NCBI RefSeq assembly: GCF_002262885.1
Contig: NZ_NKYF01000001.1
Location: forward strand, 620,001 to 684,000
Direction of reading: 5' to 3'
Length of the DNA: 64,000 nt
Source of the DNA: Pseudonocardia sp. MH-G8
Lineage (GTDB): Bacteria; Actinomycetota; Actinomycetes; Mycobacteriales; Pseudonocardiaceae
The translations under genes were made by a program, and so were the position numbers. Under the pieces are notes generated by a model, which had not been told where the DNA came from, did not search any database, and saw nothing but the letters and a program-made list of their open reading frames with translations. Below are positions 1 through 9,289 of this stretch, in pieces; the stretch's first letter is position 1, and each line of letters begins with the position of its first letter.

Positions 1-1130
1 GCGAGGTAGCCCAGCGGGATCAGCAGCAGGTTGGCCAGGATGAAGACCAGGTAGATCCCGTACAGCAGGGGTGCCTCGGCACCGAAGAGCTCCGGCCCCG
101 GCTGCACGCCCTTGACCAGCAGCACGCCGAGCAGGATCGCCGTGATCGTGTCGCCGGGAATGCCGAACACGAGCGTCGGGACGTACGCCGAGGCCAGCGC
201 GGCGTTGTTGGCCGAGCCCGCCGAGACGATCGGCTCGACGTGCCCATCGCCCTTCCCGAAGAGGTGCCCGTCCTTCGAGGCGTTCTTGGTGGCCGCGTAC
301 GACACCCAGGCCGCGATGTCGCCGCCCGCACCGGGTAGCGCGCCGATCGCGCCGCCGATGACGTTGCCGCTCACCACGCCGCGGCGGTAGCGCCACAGCG
401 CGCGCCGCGTGTCGCGGAACATCCCGCGCGTGCGCAGCCGCACCGGCTCGATGCGCCCGGGCGGGTGCAGCACGTTGCGCAGCACCTCCGACAGGCCGAA
501 GAGCCCGATCATCGCGGGGATGAAGCTGATCCCCTGCAACAGGTCGGTGCTGCCGAACGTGAAGCGGGCGTAGCCCAGCGCGATGTCGATCCCGACCGTC
601 GCCAGCAGCAGCCCGATGCAGAGCGAGATGGCGCCCTTGAGCTGCGACCCCTGCGAGATGATCACGGATGCGGTGAGGCCGAGCACCGCCACCCAGAAGT
701 ACTCGTACGAGGTGAACTGCAGCGCGAACTCGGCCAGGGCGGGCGCCGCCACCATGAGCACGACGGCCCCGACGATGCCGCCGATCACCGACCCGCCGAG
801 CGCGACGCCGAGGACCAGCGCCCCGTTGCCGGCCTGCGTCTGGCGGTAGGCGTCCTCGGTGTAGGCGGCGCTGGCCGGCGTGCCGGGCATCCGGACCAGC
901 GCCGAGGGCAGGTCCCCGGAGAAGATCGCCATCGCCGACATCGTGATCACCGCCGCGATCGCCGGCAGCGGGTCGAGGAAGAACGCGAACGGCACCAGCA
1001 GGGCCGTCGCCAGCGTGGCCGTGAGGCCCGGGATGGCCCCGATGAACAGTCCGTAGACGGCCGAGGCGAGCACGACCACCAGCAGCGTGGGGTCGGCGAG
1101 CATCCCGAACGCCGTTGCGAGGTCTCCCAT
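1..1130 (-). CDS. tctA: Tripartite tricarboxylate transporter large permease TctA (3' end outside window)
   Basis: Large membrane subunit of a TctABC solute importer, which takes up carboxylates delivered by a binding protein using an ion gradient. About 376 codons are visible from an ATG at 1130. The gene is still open at the left edge, and the family is usually about 500 residues. The translation is a polytopic membrane protein with the family motif GAIPGLTATL at about residues 31-40, and later GALPGAGGDIAAW and GIPGDTITAILLG. It starts 2 bases after the tctB stop, so the order is tctC-tctB-tctA in one operon. The neighbouring sugar-acid genes suggest a hydroxy or sugar acid as substrate; that is inference. 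Confidence 0.93.
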   Translation of the reverse strand, partial: MGDLATAFGMLADPTLLVVVLASAVYGLFIGAIPGLTATLATALLVPFAFFLDPLPAIAAVITMSAMAIFSGDLPSALVRMPGTPASAAYTEDAYRQTQAGNGALVLGVALGGSVIGGIVGAVVLMVAAPALAEFALQFTSYEYFWVAVLGLTASVIISQGSQLKGAISLCIGLLLATVGIDIALGYARFTFGSTDLLQGISFIPAMIGLFGLSEVLRNVLHPPGRIEPVRLRTRGMFRDTRRALWRYRRGVVSGNVIGGAIGALPGAGGDIAAWVSYAATKNASKDGHLFGKGDGHVEPIVSAGSANNAALASAYVPTLVFGIPGDTITAILLGVLLVKGVQPGPELFGAEAPLLYGIYLVFILANLLLIPLGYL

Positions 1131-1132
1131 CC

Positions 1133-1654
1133 CTATCCCAGCCCCAGCAGGCCGGTCGGCAGCGGCACGAGCAGCAACTCCTGGAACAGCAGCACGACGA
1201 TCCCGGTGGTGGCCGCGGCGGCCAGGGCCGCGACGAGGGGTTTGCCCCCGAGCAGCCACATCAGCAGGAACAGCAGCACGGCCATCGTCAGCAGGAAGCC
1301 GAGCACCTCGGCCAGCAGCAGGTAGGCGACGACGAGCCCGACCACCGCGAGCGCCCGGACCACGCCCTGACCGGTGACGGGGGCCGCGGGCGCCACCGGC
1401 CGCCCGCGGGCGAGCACGGCGCGCACGACCAGCACCAGCCCGAACACGAGGAGCAGCGCGCCGACGATCCCCGGGAAGAGCGCGGGGCCCGGCTGCCCGT
1501 CCGGCAGCTCGGGGAACGTGCGCACGTGCAGCACCACCGCCGCGCCGAGCGCGGCCGCGAGCAGGGCGGCAACCAGGTCGTGGCGCCACGGGACCGCCGC
1601 GGGAACCGGTCCGGCGACGGGCGCCGCGTCGGCGGGCGGGGGTCCGCCCGTCAC
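1133..1654 (-). CDS. tctB: Tripartite tricarboxylate transporter small permease TctB
   Basis: Small membrane subunit of the TctABC importer, 173 residues. Four hydrophobic segments are visible, at roughly residues 20-40, 55-75, 100-130 and 135-165, as expected for TctB. The GTG start at 1654 overlaps the tctC stop by four bases (GTGA), so the two are translationally coupled. The first 20 residues are rich in Ala and Pro. The family is poorly conserved in sequence, so the call rests on size, topology and position between tctC and tctA. Confidence 0.88.
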   Translation of the reverse strand: MTGGPPPADAAPVAGPVPAAVPWRHDLVAALLAAALGAAVVLHVRTFPELPDGQPGPALFPGIVGALLLVFGLVLVVRAVLARGRPVAPAAPVTGQGVVRALAVVGLVVAYLLLAEVLGFLLTMAVLLFLLMWLLGGKPLVAALAAAATTGIVVLLFQELLLVPLPTGLLGLG

Positions 1655-2670
1655 GCGGCCAGCCCGGCGGCGCGCATGATCTCGCCCTTCTCCGCGTCCT
1701 GCTCGGCCAGGTACTCCCCGAAGCCCGCGGCGTCGCGCCAGACGATGCCGAACCCGGCCGTACCCATGAACTCCTCGTACTCCGGGCTGTGCACGATCCC
1801 GTCGAGGTGGCAGGAGAGCTCGGACACCACGTCCTCGGGCAGGCCCTCGGGCCCGGCGATGCCTCGCCAGGCGGCCATCGTGAAGTCGAGACCCTGTTCG
1901 CGCAGCGTGGGCACGTCCGGGAACTTCGCGTCGCGCTCCTCGGCCATCACCGCGAGGGCCTTCGCACGCCCGGCCTCGATCATGGTCTGGTTCTCGACGA
2001 GGCTCGCCGTCGAGACGTCGATGCCACCGGCCACGAGCTCCTGCAGCGCGGGCGCTGCGCCCTCGCTCGGCACCCAGCGGATCGCGTCGGGCGGCAGCCC
2101 TGCCTCGAGCAGCATGCCGGCGCGGGAGAGGTCCCAGATCCCGCCCCGACCGGTGCCCGACGCCGTGGCGGCACCGGGCTGCCCGGCCGCGGCGAGCAGC
2201 TGCGAGACGTCCGTGAACGGCGAGTCGGCGCGGACCGTCACGCCCGCCGCGTCGGAGTTGACCAGCCCGATCGGCGTGAGCTGCTCGTGGGTCAGGTCGG
2301 TCAGCCCCTGCCAGTGCATCATCGTGATCTCGACGGTCGCGAGCCCGATCGTGGTGCCGTCCGGGCGCGCGGTGGCGATGGCGCTGTGCCCCACCACGCC
2401 GCTGCCACCCGTCCGGTTCACGACGTTGACCTGCGTCTCCAGCCGCTCGCCCAGGGCGGTGCCGATGTAGCGGGCGACGCTGTCGGTGCCTCCACCCGCG
2501 GCCCACGGCACGATCAGCTCGATGGGGCGGCTGGGGAAGTCGGGTGCGGTGTCGCACGGGGACGCGGGTTCACCGCCTCCACCACCCGCCCCTCCTCCGC
2601 AGGCCGCCAGCACCATCACCAGCGCGGCGGGCAGGGCAGCGAGACGAGTGCCTCGGACTAACGACTTCAC
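1651..2670 (-). CDS. tctC: TctC/Bug-family extracytoplasmic solute-binding lipoprotein
   Basis: Periplasm-side binding protein of the TctABC importer, 339 residues from a GTG start preceded by a GGAG-like ribosome site. It has a lipoprotein signal peptide ending in lipobox LAAC (Cys24), then the Bug-fold signature of a first strand and loop (IELIVPWAAGGGTD at about residues 50-63). Bug proteins usually bind carboxylates through the alpha-carboxylate, but fine specificity cannot be read from sequence. It is the first gene of the operon, facing a divergent 2-hydroxyacid dehydrogenase, which fits a hydroxyacid or sugar-acid substrate. Confidence 0.92.
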   Translation of the reverse strand: MKSLVRGTRLAALPAALVMVLAACGGGAGGGGGEPASPCDTAPDFPSRPIELIVPWAAGGGTDSVARYIGTALGERLETQVNVVNRTGGSGVVGHSAIATARPDGTTIGLATVEITMMHWQGLTDLTHEQLTPIGLVNSDAAGVTVRADSPFTDVSQLLAAAGQPGAATASGTGRGGIWDLSRAGMLLEAGLPPDAIRWVPSEGAAPALQELVAGGIDVSTASLVENQTMIEAGRAKALAVMAEERDAKFPDVPTLREQGLDFTMAAWRGIAGPEGLPEDVVSELSCHLDGIVHSPEYEEFMGTAGFGIVWRDAAGFGEYLAEQDAEKGEIMRAAGLAA

Positions 2671-2851
2671 GGCAGCTCCAGTCGGCGGTGACGGTGCGTG
2701 CGGCGATGATGGTCACCCGCGCCCGACCGGGTCAATAACATTCTTTTCTGGCTACCATTCTTCAACTAGCAGTATTCGCGATCCGGATACTGGCACTCGC
2801 CGCACCGGACCCGGTGCCGTTGCGACCCACGGCGTCGAGCAGCATGGGGCC
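2671..2851. promoter_or_regulatory. Divergent intergenic region between tctC and hydroxyacid dehydrogenase
   Basis: This 181-bp gap separates two divergent genes and must hold both promoters. It contains the most AT-rich pocket of the area (about 2733-2780) with two direct copies of CATTCTT (2739-2745 and 2756-2762), spaced 17 bases start to start. That could be a regulator or promoter site. I see no clear consensus promoter and no regulator gene adjacent. Confidence 0.4.
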
Positions 2852-3796
2852 ATGACGCGTCCAACGGTCTTGATCCCCGCCCCCATGCACCCCTCCGTCC
2901 TGGACGGCTGCGCGGAGCGCTTCGAGGTCCTGCGGCTCTGGGAAGCCCCCGACCGGGAGGCCCTGCTCGACGAGCGGGGCAAGGACGTGCGCGCCATCGC
3001 GGTGGGCAGCCACGCCCGCATCGACGGCCCCCTGCTGGACCGGCTGCCCAACGTGGGGATCGTCGCGAACTTCGGCGTCGGGTACGACAGCATCGACGTG
3101 GACGCCGCCACCGAACGCGGCGTGGTGGTGACGAACTCACCCGGCGTCCTGGACGACGAGGTCGCCGACACCGCGCTCGCCCTGCTCCTGATGACCGTGC
3201 GCGAGCTCGGCCGGGCCGAGCGGTATCTCCGCGCCGGGCGGTGGGAGGCCGAGGGGCACTACCCCCTCACGCCGGCCACCGTCACCGGCCGCAGGCTCGG
3301 CATCCTCGGCCTCGGCCGCATCGGCGAGGCGATCGCGCAGCGCGCGGAGACGTTCCGGATGACCGTCGGGTACCACAACCGCAGCGAGAAGGACGTCCCC
3401 TACCGCTACTACCCCACGCTGCTGGAGATGGCGCGCGACGTCGACACGCTCGTGGTGGTCGTGCCGGGCAACGCCGCCACCCGCCACCTCGTCGACGCCG
3501 AGGTGCTGGAGGCGCTGGGCCCCGACGGGGTGCTCGTCAACATCGGGCGCGGCTCGGTGGTCGACGAGACGGCGCTGATCGAGGCGCTGCGCTCACGCAC
3601 GATCCACGCGGCGGGCCTGGACGTCTACGAGGAGGAGCCGCACGTGCCCCAGGAGCTGATCGACCTGGACAACACCGTCCTGCTCCCCCACGTCGGCTCC
3701 GGGAGCGAACCCACGCGCCGGGCGATGGGCCGGCTGGTCCTGGGGAACCTGGACACGTGGTTCGCCGAGGGCCGGGCCCTGACCCCGGTCAACTGA
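2852..3796 (+). CDS. D-isomer-specific 2-hydroxyacid dehydrogenase (hydroxypyruvate/glyoxylate reductase-like)
   Basis: NAD(P)-dependent oxidoreductase of the D-2-hydroxyacid dehydrogenase family, 314 residues. The ATG at 2852 was chosen because the family N-terminus (RPTVLIPAPMHPSV) begins there; the longer open frame upstream is non-coding. The Rossmann motif GILGLGRIGEAIA, the catalytic Arg in NIGRGSVVDE, the Glu in YEEEP and the catalytic His in LPHVGSGS are all present, so the enzyme looks intact. It probably interconverts a 2-keto and a 2-hydroxy acid, such as hydroxypyruvate and glycerate or a sugar acid. It converges on the catabolic train, from which it is separated by a hairpin. Confidence 0.9.
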   Translation: MTRPTVLIPAPMHPSVLDGCAERFEVLRLWEAPDREALLDERGKDVRAIAVGSHARIDGPLLDRLPNVGIVANFGVGYDSIDVDAATERGVVVTNSPGVLDDEVADTALALLLMTVRELGRAERYLRAGRWEAEGHYPLTPATVTGRRLGILGLGRIGEAIAQRAETFRMTVGYHNRSEKDVPYRYYPTLLEMARDVDTLVVVVPGNAATRHLVDAEVLEALGPDGVLVNIGRGSVVDETALIEALRSRTIHAAGLDVYEEEPHVPQELIDLDNTVLLPHVGSGSEPTRRAMGRLVLGNLDTWFAEGRALTPVN

Positions 3797-3819
3797 CCGC
3801 GACACGAGCACACCCCGAC

Positions 3820-3862
3820 CCCGACTCGCGGAAGACGGGCACTCCCACTTCCGCGAGTCGGG
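3820..3862. terminator. Bidirectional hairpin, copy 1 of the CGACTCGCG palindrome family
   Basis: A 15-bp perfect inverted repeat (3820-3834 and 3848-3862) with a 13-base loop lies between two convergent genes. A second outer pair, GCGACACG and CGTGTCGC, flanks it. It has no T-tract, so it would act as an actinobacterial-type terminator. The same core recurs near 30.2 and 56.6 kb. Confidence 0.7.
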
Positions 3863-3893
3863 CTCTCAGGGCACGCGTGTCGCGCGGCTGGTG

Positions 3894-5669
3894 CTAGTGG
3901 TTGTCGCGGGGCAGGCCCTTGCTCGCCACCCGCTGGTAGGCCACCGCGGGCTTGAGGACCATCCCGCCGGAGAGCTGGTCCACCATCCCGCGCTGGATCT
4001 CCTGCCACGGCGTCTGGGAGGCCGGCATCGGGTACCCGCCCGCCGCCTCCAGCCGCTCGCGGCGGGCCGCCAGCTCCTCCTCGGCCACGAGCATGTCCGC
4101 GGTGCCGGCGTTGAGGTCGATGCGCAGGCGGTCGCCCGTCTGCAGGATCGCCAGGCCGCCGCCCGCCGCCGCCTCGGGTGAGGCGTTGAGGATCGACGGG
4201 GAACCGGACGTGCCGGACTGGCGGCCGTCGCCGATGCACGGCAGGGCGTGCACCCCGCGCTTGATCAGCTCGGCGGGCGGCTGCATGTTCACGACCTCGG
4301 CCGCGCCCGGGTAGCCCAGCGGGCCGGCGCCGCGGATGATCAGCAGGCAGTCCTCGTCGACCTTCAGCTCGGGGTCGTCGATGCGGTGGTGGTAGTCCTC
4401 CGGGCCGTCGAAGACGACCGCGCGTCCCTCCAGCACGTTCGGGTGCTCGGGGTCGCTCAGGTAGCGCTGGCGGAACTCGTCCGAGATCACGCTCGTCTTC
4501 ATGATCGCGCAGTCGAACAGGTTACCCGACAGCACGAGGAACCCCGCGTCGCCGACCAGCGCGTCGTCGAACGTGCGGATCACGTCCCGGTCGGTCGCGA
4601 CCGCGGCCCGGCAGTTCTCCCCGATCGTCGCCCCGTTGACGGTCCGGGCACCCTCGCGGATCAGCCCGTGCGACATCAGCTCGTTGACGACCGCGGGCAC
4701 CCCACCCGCGCGGTGGAACTCCTCGCCGAGGTACTTCCCGGCCGGCTGCAGGTCCACGATCAGCGGCACGTCGAAGCCGATCCGCTGCCATTCGCTCATC
4801 GGCAGGTCCACACCCACGTGCCGGGCGATCGCGGTGATGTGGACCGGCGCGTTCGTGGAGCCGCCGATCGCGGAGTTGACGACGATGGCGTTCTCGAAGG
4901 CCTCGCGCGTCATGATGTCCGAGGGCTTGAGGTCCTCGCGCACCATCTCCACGATCCGCCGGCCCGTGGCGTAGGCGATCCGGGCGCGGTCGCGGTGCGG
5001 CGCCGGGATGGCCGAGCACCCGGGCAGGCTCATGCCGAGCGACTCGGCGAGCGCGTTCATCGTGGACGCGGTGCCCATGGTGTTGCAGTGCCCCGGCGAG
5101 GGCGCCGACGACGCCACCATCTCCACGAACTCGGCCTGGTCGATCTCCTCGGCGGCCAGCATCTCGCGGGCCTCCCAGACGATCGTGCCCGAGCCGGTGC
5201 GCTCACCGTTGTACCAACCGTTGAGCATGGGGCCGCCGGACAGCACGATCGCCGGGAGGTCGACGGTGGCCGCGGCCATCAGCAGCGCCGGGGTGGTCTT
5301 GTCGCATCCGGCGGTGAGCACGACGCCGTCGAGCGGGTAGCCGTGCAGCACCTCGACCAGGCCCAGGTAGGCGAGGTTGCGGTCGATCGACGCGGTCGGG
5401 CGCTTGCCCGTCTCCTGGATGGGGTGCACCGGGAACTCGAACGCGATCGCGCCCAGCTCCCGGATGCCCTCCCGGACCCGGTCGGCGAGCCCGATGTGGT
5501 GCCGGTTGCACGGCGAGAGGTCCGAGCCGGTCTGGGCGATACCGATGATCGGCTTGCCGGACTGCAGCTCTTCGCGGGTGAGGCCCCAGTTCATGTACCG
5601 CTCGATGTAGAGCGCGGTCATGCCGGGGTTGTCGGGGTTGTCGAACCATGCCTGACTGCGCAACGTCAT
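3894..5669 (-). CDS. IlvD/Edd-family sugar-acid dehydratase
   Basis: Iron-sulfur dehydratase of 591 residues that removes water from a sugar acid to give a 2-keto-3-deoxy acid. The likely ligand cysteines are in PCNRHH (Cys54), GCDKTTP (Cys122) and [10 protein letters not shown] (Cys195), matching the family spacing. The length and motifs resemble the arabinonate/xylonate dehydratase branch rather than IlvD of valine synthesis, and no ilv genes are nearby. The ATG at 5669 overlaps the SDR stop (ATGA). A longer open frame upstream was rejected because its N-terminus has no family similarity. It is the last gene of the train that runs down from the DUF1537 kinase. Confidence 0.9.
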   Translation of the reverse strand: MTLRSQAWFDNPDNPGMTALYIERYMNWGLTREELQSGKPIIGIAQTGSDLSPCNRHHIGLADRVREGIRELGAIAFEFPVHPIQETGKRPTASIDRNLAYLGLVEVLHGYPLDGVVLTAGCDKTTPALLMAAATVDLPAIVLSGGPMLNGWYNGERTGSGTIVWEAREMLAAEEIDQAEFVEMVASSAPSPGHCNTMGTASTMNALAESLGMSLPGCSAIPAPHRDRARIAYATGRRIVEMVREDLKPSDIMTREAFENAIVVNSAIGGSTNAPVHITAIARHVGVDLPMSEWQRIGFDVPLIVDLQPAGKYLGEEFHRAGGVPAVVNELMSHGLIREGARTVNGATIGENCRAAVATDRDVIRTFDDALVGDAGFLVLSGNLFDCAIMKTSVISDEFRQRYLSDPEHPNVLEGRAVVFDGPEDYHHRIDDPELKVDEDCLLIIRGAGPLGYPGAAEVVNMQPPAELIKRGVHALPCIGDGRQSGTSGSPSILNASPEAAAGGGLAILQTGDRLRIDLNAGTADMLVAEEELAARRERLEAAGGYPMPASQTPWQEIQRGMVDQLSGGMVLKPAVAYQRVASKGLPRDNH

Positions 5670-6442
5670 GGTGTCAGCTGCCCTCCGTTGACCTCGATGA
5701 CCTGGCCGGTGACGTAGCCGCTCATCGCCGCGGAGGCGAGGAACAGCACGGTGCCGACGCACTCCTGCGGCGTGCCGGTACGCCCCATCGGGATGCCGGC
5801 GACCATCCCGTCCATCTGTTCGGCCGAGGTGTTCCGCTCGTGGAACGGCGTGACGATCACGCCGGGCGCCACCGCGTTGACGCGGATCCCGTCCCGGGCC
5901 AGCTCCTTGGCCAGCCCGTGGGTGAACGTGCTGACCGCACCCTTGCTCGTGGCGTAGGCCACCGAGCCGCCGGCCCCGCCGGTGCGGGCCGCCACCGAGG
6001 TGAGGTTGACGATCGCGCCGCCACCCCGGGCCTTCATCGCCGGGATCGCCTGCCGGCAGGCGGCGAACACCGACGTGATGTTGAGGTCCATGACGCGGGC
6101 GAAGTGCTCGTCGGTCATCTCGCTGATCGGGGTGCGCCCGAGCAGGTCGCCGGCGTTGTTCACCAGCACGTCGAGTCGGCCGTGGCGGGCCACGACGTCG
6201 TCCACCAGCTGCGTGGCACCCGCCGGCGAGGACAGGTCCGCGGAGACGACCGACGCGACGCCGCCCGCCTCCTGGATGGAACCGGCGACCTTCTCCGCGC
6301 CCTCGCGGTTGTGGCCGTAGTGCACGACGACGTGCGCGCCGTGGCGGCCGAAGCCCTCGGCCACGGCGGCACCGATGCCGCTGCCCGCACCGGTGACGAG
6401 GACGACCTGATCGCTGAAGTCCAGCATCCTCACATCGCCCAT
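5666..6442 (-). CDS. SDR-family oxidoreductase
   Basis: Classical short-chain dehydrogenase of about 258 residues. It has the NAD(P) motif [12 protein letters not shown], the NNAG motif, and the catalytic Tyr and Lys in AYATSKGAV with an upstream Ser (LTSVAART). The start at 6442 lies one base past the dehydratase stop; an in-frame ATG at 6427 (MLDFSDQ) is possible but has its SD-like GAGG too close. It overlaps the next gene by ATGA. Given its neighbours it probably oxidises or reduces a sugar acid or keto-deoxy acid, but SDR specificity cannot be predicted from sequence. Confidence 0.88.
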   Translation of the reverse strand: MGDVRMLDFSDQVVLVTGAGSGIGAAVAEGFGRHGAHVVVHYGHNREGAEKVAGSIQEAGGVASVVSADLSSPAGATQLVDDVVARHGRLDVLVNNAGDLLGRTPISEMTDEHFARVMDLNITSVFAACRQAIPAMKARGGGAIVNLTSVAARTGGAGGSVAYATSKGAVSTFTHGLAKELARDGIRVNAVAPGVIVTPFHERNTSAEQMDGMVAGIPMGRTGTPQECVGTVLFLASAAMSGYVTGQVIEVNGGQLTP

Positions 6443-6443
6443 C

Positions 6444-7991
6444 TCACATCACCGCCCCGAGCTGCCACGGCACGAACTCCTCCTGGCCGAACCCGAGCTC
6501 CTCGCTGAACGTCTTGCGCCCCGACGCGGTGTCGAGGATGAACTGGAACAGCCGCTCCCCCACCGCCTCCACGGACTCGCCCTCGGAGAGGATCACGCCG
6601 CAGTTGACGTCCATGTCGCCGGACATCCGCTCGTACATCTCGGTGTTGGTGGCGAGCTTGATGCTGGGCGTCGGCTTCGTGCCCAGCACCGACCCGCGCC
6701 CCGTGGTGAAGCACATGACGGTGGCACCGCCGGCGACGATGCCGGTGACCGACACCGGGTCGTAGCCGGGCGTGTCCATGAACGTGAAGCCCTTGGCGGT
6801 GACCTTCTCCGCGTAGCCGTACACGCCGGTGAGGTTCGTCGTGCCGCCCTTCGCGACGGCGCCGAGCGACTTCTCCAGGATCGTGGTGAGCCCGCCCGCC
6901 TTGTTGCCCGGCGAGGGGTTGTTGTCCATCGACCCGTTGTTCTTGGCGGTGTAGGCCTCCCACCAGTGGATCTGGTCGATCAGCTTCTCGGCGATCTCGG
7001 GGCTCACCGCCCGGCGGGTGAGCAGGTGCTCGGCGCCGTAGACCTCCGGGGTCTCGCCGAGCACCGCCGTGCCGCCGTGGCGGACCAGGAGGTCGACGGC
7101 CGCGCCGAGCGCGGGGTTGGCGGTGATGCCGGAGTAGGCGTCGGAGCCGCCGCAGTTCAGGCCCAGCACGAGCTCGCTGGCCGGGACGGTCTGGCGGGTC
7201 ACCTCGTTGGCCTTCGGCAGCATCGCCTTGAGCGCCTCGACCGCCGCGCGGACGGTGGCGACGGTGCCGCCCTGCTCCTGGATCGTCATCGTCTCGACCG
7301 GGCGGGACGGGTCGAGCCGCCAGCCGTCGGAGACGCCGCGGATCTGGTTGACCTCGCACCCGAGGCCGAGCATCAGGAACCCGGCGAAGTTGGGGTGCTC
7401 GGCGTAGCCGGCGAGCGTGCGGCGCAGCACCGCGATGCCCTCGCCGTCGTCGGCCATGCCGCAGCCGGTGCCGTGGGTGAGCGCCACGACGCCGTCGACG
7501 TTCGGGTAGTCGTCGAGCAGGCCCGGCCGCCGGAACTGGTCGGCGATCATCTTCGCCGCGGTGGCCGAGCAGTTGACCGACGTCAGGATGCCCAGGTAGT
7601 TGCGGGTGGCGACCGAGCCGTCGGCCCGCACGATGCCCTGGAACGTGGCGCGCTCGGACTCGGGGACGTACTCCACCGGGGTGACGTCGGCGCCCACTGC
7701 GTAGTCGCGCTCGAACGCCTGGAACGCCACGTTGTGGGTGTGCACGTGGTCGCCGGGGACGATCGCCGCGGAGGCGAACCCGATGATCTGGTTGTACTTG
7801 CGCACGGGCTCCCCCACGGGGATCTCCGCCACCGCGACCTTGTGCCCGGCCGGCACGTCCCGCCGAAGCGTCACCCCGTCCACGCTCGTGCCCGCGGCGA
7901 GGGCACGAGCGGCCACCACCACGTTGTCGGCGGCGTGCAGCCGGACGCTCGGCTCCCCGCGCCTTCCGATACTGACCGGTGTCACTGCCAC
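6444..7991 (-). CDS. uxaA: UxaA-family altronate/galactarate-type dehydratase
   Basis: Full-length two-domain dehydratase of 515 residues: an N-terminal SAF domain (about 10-90) and a C-terminal GarD/UxaA catalytic region with HGTGCGMADDGEG, LGLGCEVNQI, LNCGGSDAYSGITANP and a conserved FTTGRGS stretch. Family members dehydrate altronate, galactarate or related aldonates to 2-keto-3-deoxy acids. The likely start is GTG at 7991, overlapping the preceding gene's stop by 10 bases, with GTG 7985 as an alternative. Together with the IlvD-type enzyme it gives the operon two unrelated dehydratases, so more than one sugar acid, or epimer, may be degraded. Confidence 0.9.
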   Translation of the reverse strand: MAVTPVSIGRRGEPSVRLHAADNVVVAARALAAGTSVDGVTLRRDVPAGHKVAVAEIPVGEPVRKYNQIIGFASAAIVPGDHVHTHNVAFQAFERDYAVGADVTPVEYVPESERATFQGIVRADGSVATRNYLGILTSVNCSATAAKMIADQFRRPGLLDDYPNVDGVVALTHGTGCGMADDGEGIAVLRRTLAGYAEHPNFAGFLMLGLGCEVNQIRGVSDGWRLDPSRPVETMTIQEQGGTVATVRAAVEALKAMLPKANEVTRQTVPASELVLGLNCGGSDAYSGITANPALGAAVDLLVRHGGTAVLGETPEVYGAEHLLTRRAVSPEIAEKLIDQIHWWEAYTAKNNGSMDNNPSPGNKAGGLTTILEKSLGAVAKGGTTNLTGVYGYAEKVTAKGFTFMDTPGYDPVSVTGIVAGGATVMCFTTGRGSVLGTKPTPSIKLATNTEMYERMSGDMDVNCGVILSEGESVEAVGERLFQFILDTASGRKTFSEELGFGQEEFVPWQLGAVM

Positions 7992-9289
7992 GGCTGTAGC
8001 CGTCCCTCCTCGTCGAACGCCATCGGAACGGCGTCAGAAATGATCTCAAGCTTCGGGTCGGCGTCGACGGCCGCGCGCAGCGACTCCGACACCAACAGGT
8101 GCTCCAGGTCGAGCGTGTTCGGCATCCGCACCAGCGTGACGCCGTCCACGTCGGCCCGCCCGCAGGTCTGCACGGCCGCGGCGATCGCGTCCCGGTCGGT
8201 GGGGAACGCCATCGGGATCTGCCCGCGTTGCGGGCCGCCCAGGCCCGAGGTCATGGCGTTGATGTAGACGCTGCGCAGGTCGATCCGCTCGAGCAGCCGG
8301 AACGGCACGAAATCGGCGAGACCGATGCCCACGGCGTTGCCGTGCGAGGCGTCGCTGACGTCGAGCACCGCGATGTTGACGATCCGGGGCCGGGTGAACT
8401 CGGCGCTGCCGCGGATCATCATCCGGCCGATGACGTTGGTGTCCATCCCGGCGCCGGAGTAGTTCTTGCCCATCACGTCGATCACGGCGACGTCGATGTC
8501 GTCGAACGGCAGGGTGGCCATCCGCCGCTTGGCGTCGGCGAGCAGCGCCGTCTCGGCGGGGCCCGCGATGTCCGGGGCGTCGAGCAGCTCGATGCGGGCC
8601 GCGCGGTCGTAGGCGTTCTCGACGATCGCGAGGCCACCGAGCACCTTCTGGGTGTCGACGATCCGGCGCGCCACCCGCGGGATCCAGACCGCCAGGTTGG
8701 CCGGGCCGAAGCGGTGGATGCCCTCGGCCCCGCGCTGCTTGCCCAGGCCGATCGCGATGATCTTGGAGATGCCGCTCTCGATCTCGCCCTGGAAGTCGGT
8801 GTGCGCCTTGACCCGGTTGACCGCGAGGATGCCGTCGGCCTTCGCCGCGTTCGCGTCCAGGTGCACCGCGGGCCCGTCGGGCAACCGGTCGATCTCGACG
8901 GTCTCCATCGTGGCCCGGATCGGCATGCCGAGCGCCTCCTCGGTCATCCCGAGGTCGGCGAGCATCTGGAGCTGACCCTCGGCCGTCGCGCCGCCGTGCG
9001 AGCCCATCGCGGGCACGACGAAGGGCTCCGCGCCGGCCGCGCGCAACCACTCGCCCGCCGCCCGGACGACGGCCGGCTTGTCGTGGATACCGCGACTGCC
9101 CGCGGTGATCGCCACGGTCATGCCGGGACGGATCCGGGCACGCAGCGGCTCGAGCGCGGCCGCGGTGGCCGCGGCGACGTCTGCCACCTGCTCCTTCTCG
9201 AAGTGCTGCCGGACCGGCAGCAGGCGCGGGAACTCGACGTCGTAGGTCAGGTCGCGTACGGCCTCGAACGGGCCGAGCTTGCCATTCAT
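7982..9289 (-). CDS. LarA-family (DUF2088) putative nickel-pincer-dependent racemase/epimerase
   Basis: A 435-residue homologue of lactate racemase LarA, which uses a nickel-pincer nucleotide to invert a 2-hydroxyacid centre by hydride transfer. Residues that line up with the Lactobacillus LarA active site are visible: His98 (MGSHGG) for His108, His163 (KAHTDF) for His174, Lys176 (ESGISK) for the cofactor-bound Lys184, and His192 for the nickel ligand His200. The 16-residue Lys-to-His spacing is identical. The ATG at 9289 overlaps the PdxA2 stop (ATGA). Cofactor genes larE, larB and larC lie upstream on the same strand. It is probably not lactate racemase, because its partners degrade four-carbon and other sugar acids; the substrate is unknown. 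Confidence 0.85.
   Translation of the reverse strand: MNGKLGPFEAVRDLTYDVEFPRLLPVRQHFEKEQVADVAAATAAALEPLRARIRPGMTVAITAGSRGIHDKPAVVRAAGEWLRAAGAEPFVVPAMGSHGGATAEGQLQMLADLGMTEEALGMPIRATMETVEIDRLPDGPAVHLDANAAKADGILAVNRVKAHTDFQGEIESGISKIIAIGLGKQRGAEGIHRFGPANLAVWIPRVARRIVDTQKVLGGLAIVENAYDRAARIELLDAPDIAGPAETALLADAKRRMATLPFDDIDVAVIDVMGKNYSGAGMDTNVIGRMMIRGSAEFTRPRIVNIAVLDVSDASHGNAVGIGLADFVPFRLLERIDLRSVYINAMTSGLGGPQRGQIPMAFPTDRDAIAAAVQTCGRADVDGVTLVRMPNTLDLEHLLVSESLRAAVDADPKLEIISDAVPMAFDEEGRLQPWQ

Noticed and set aside
1115..2470. Plus-strand open frame of 451 codons across tctB and tctC
   Set aside because: It is antisense to well-supported transporter genes, and its composition (Arg, His, Gln rich) is that of a shadow frame.
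4248..5717. Plus-strand open frame of 489 codons opposite the IlvD-type dehydratase
   Set aside because: It has no recognisable motif and the repetitive Asp/Arg/Val composition of an antisense frame; the dehydratase on the other strand is certain.
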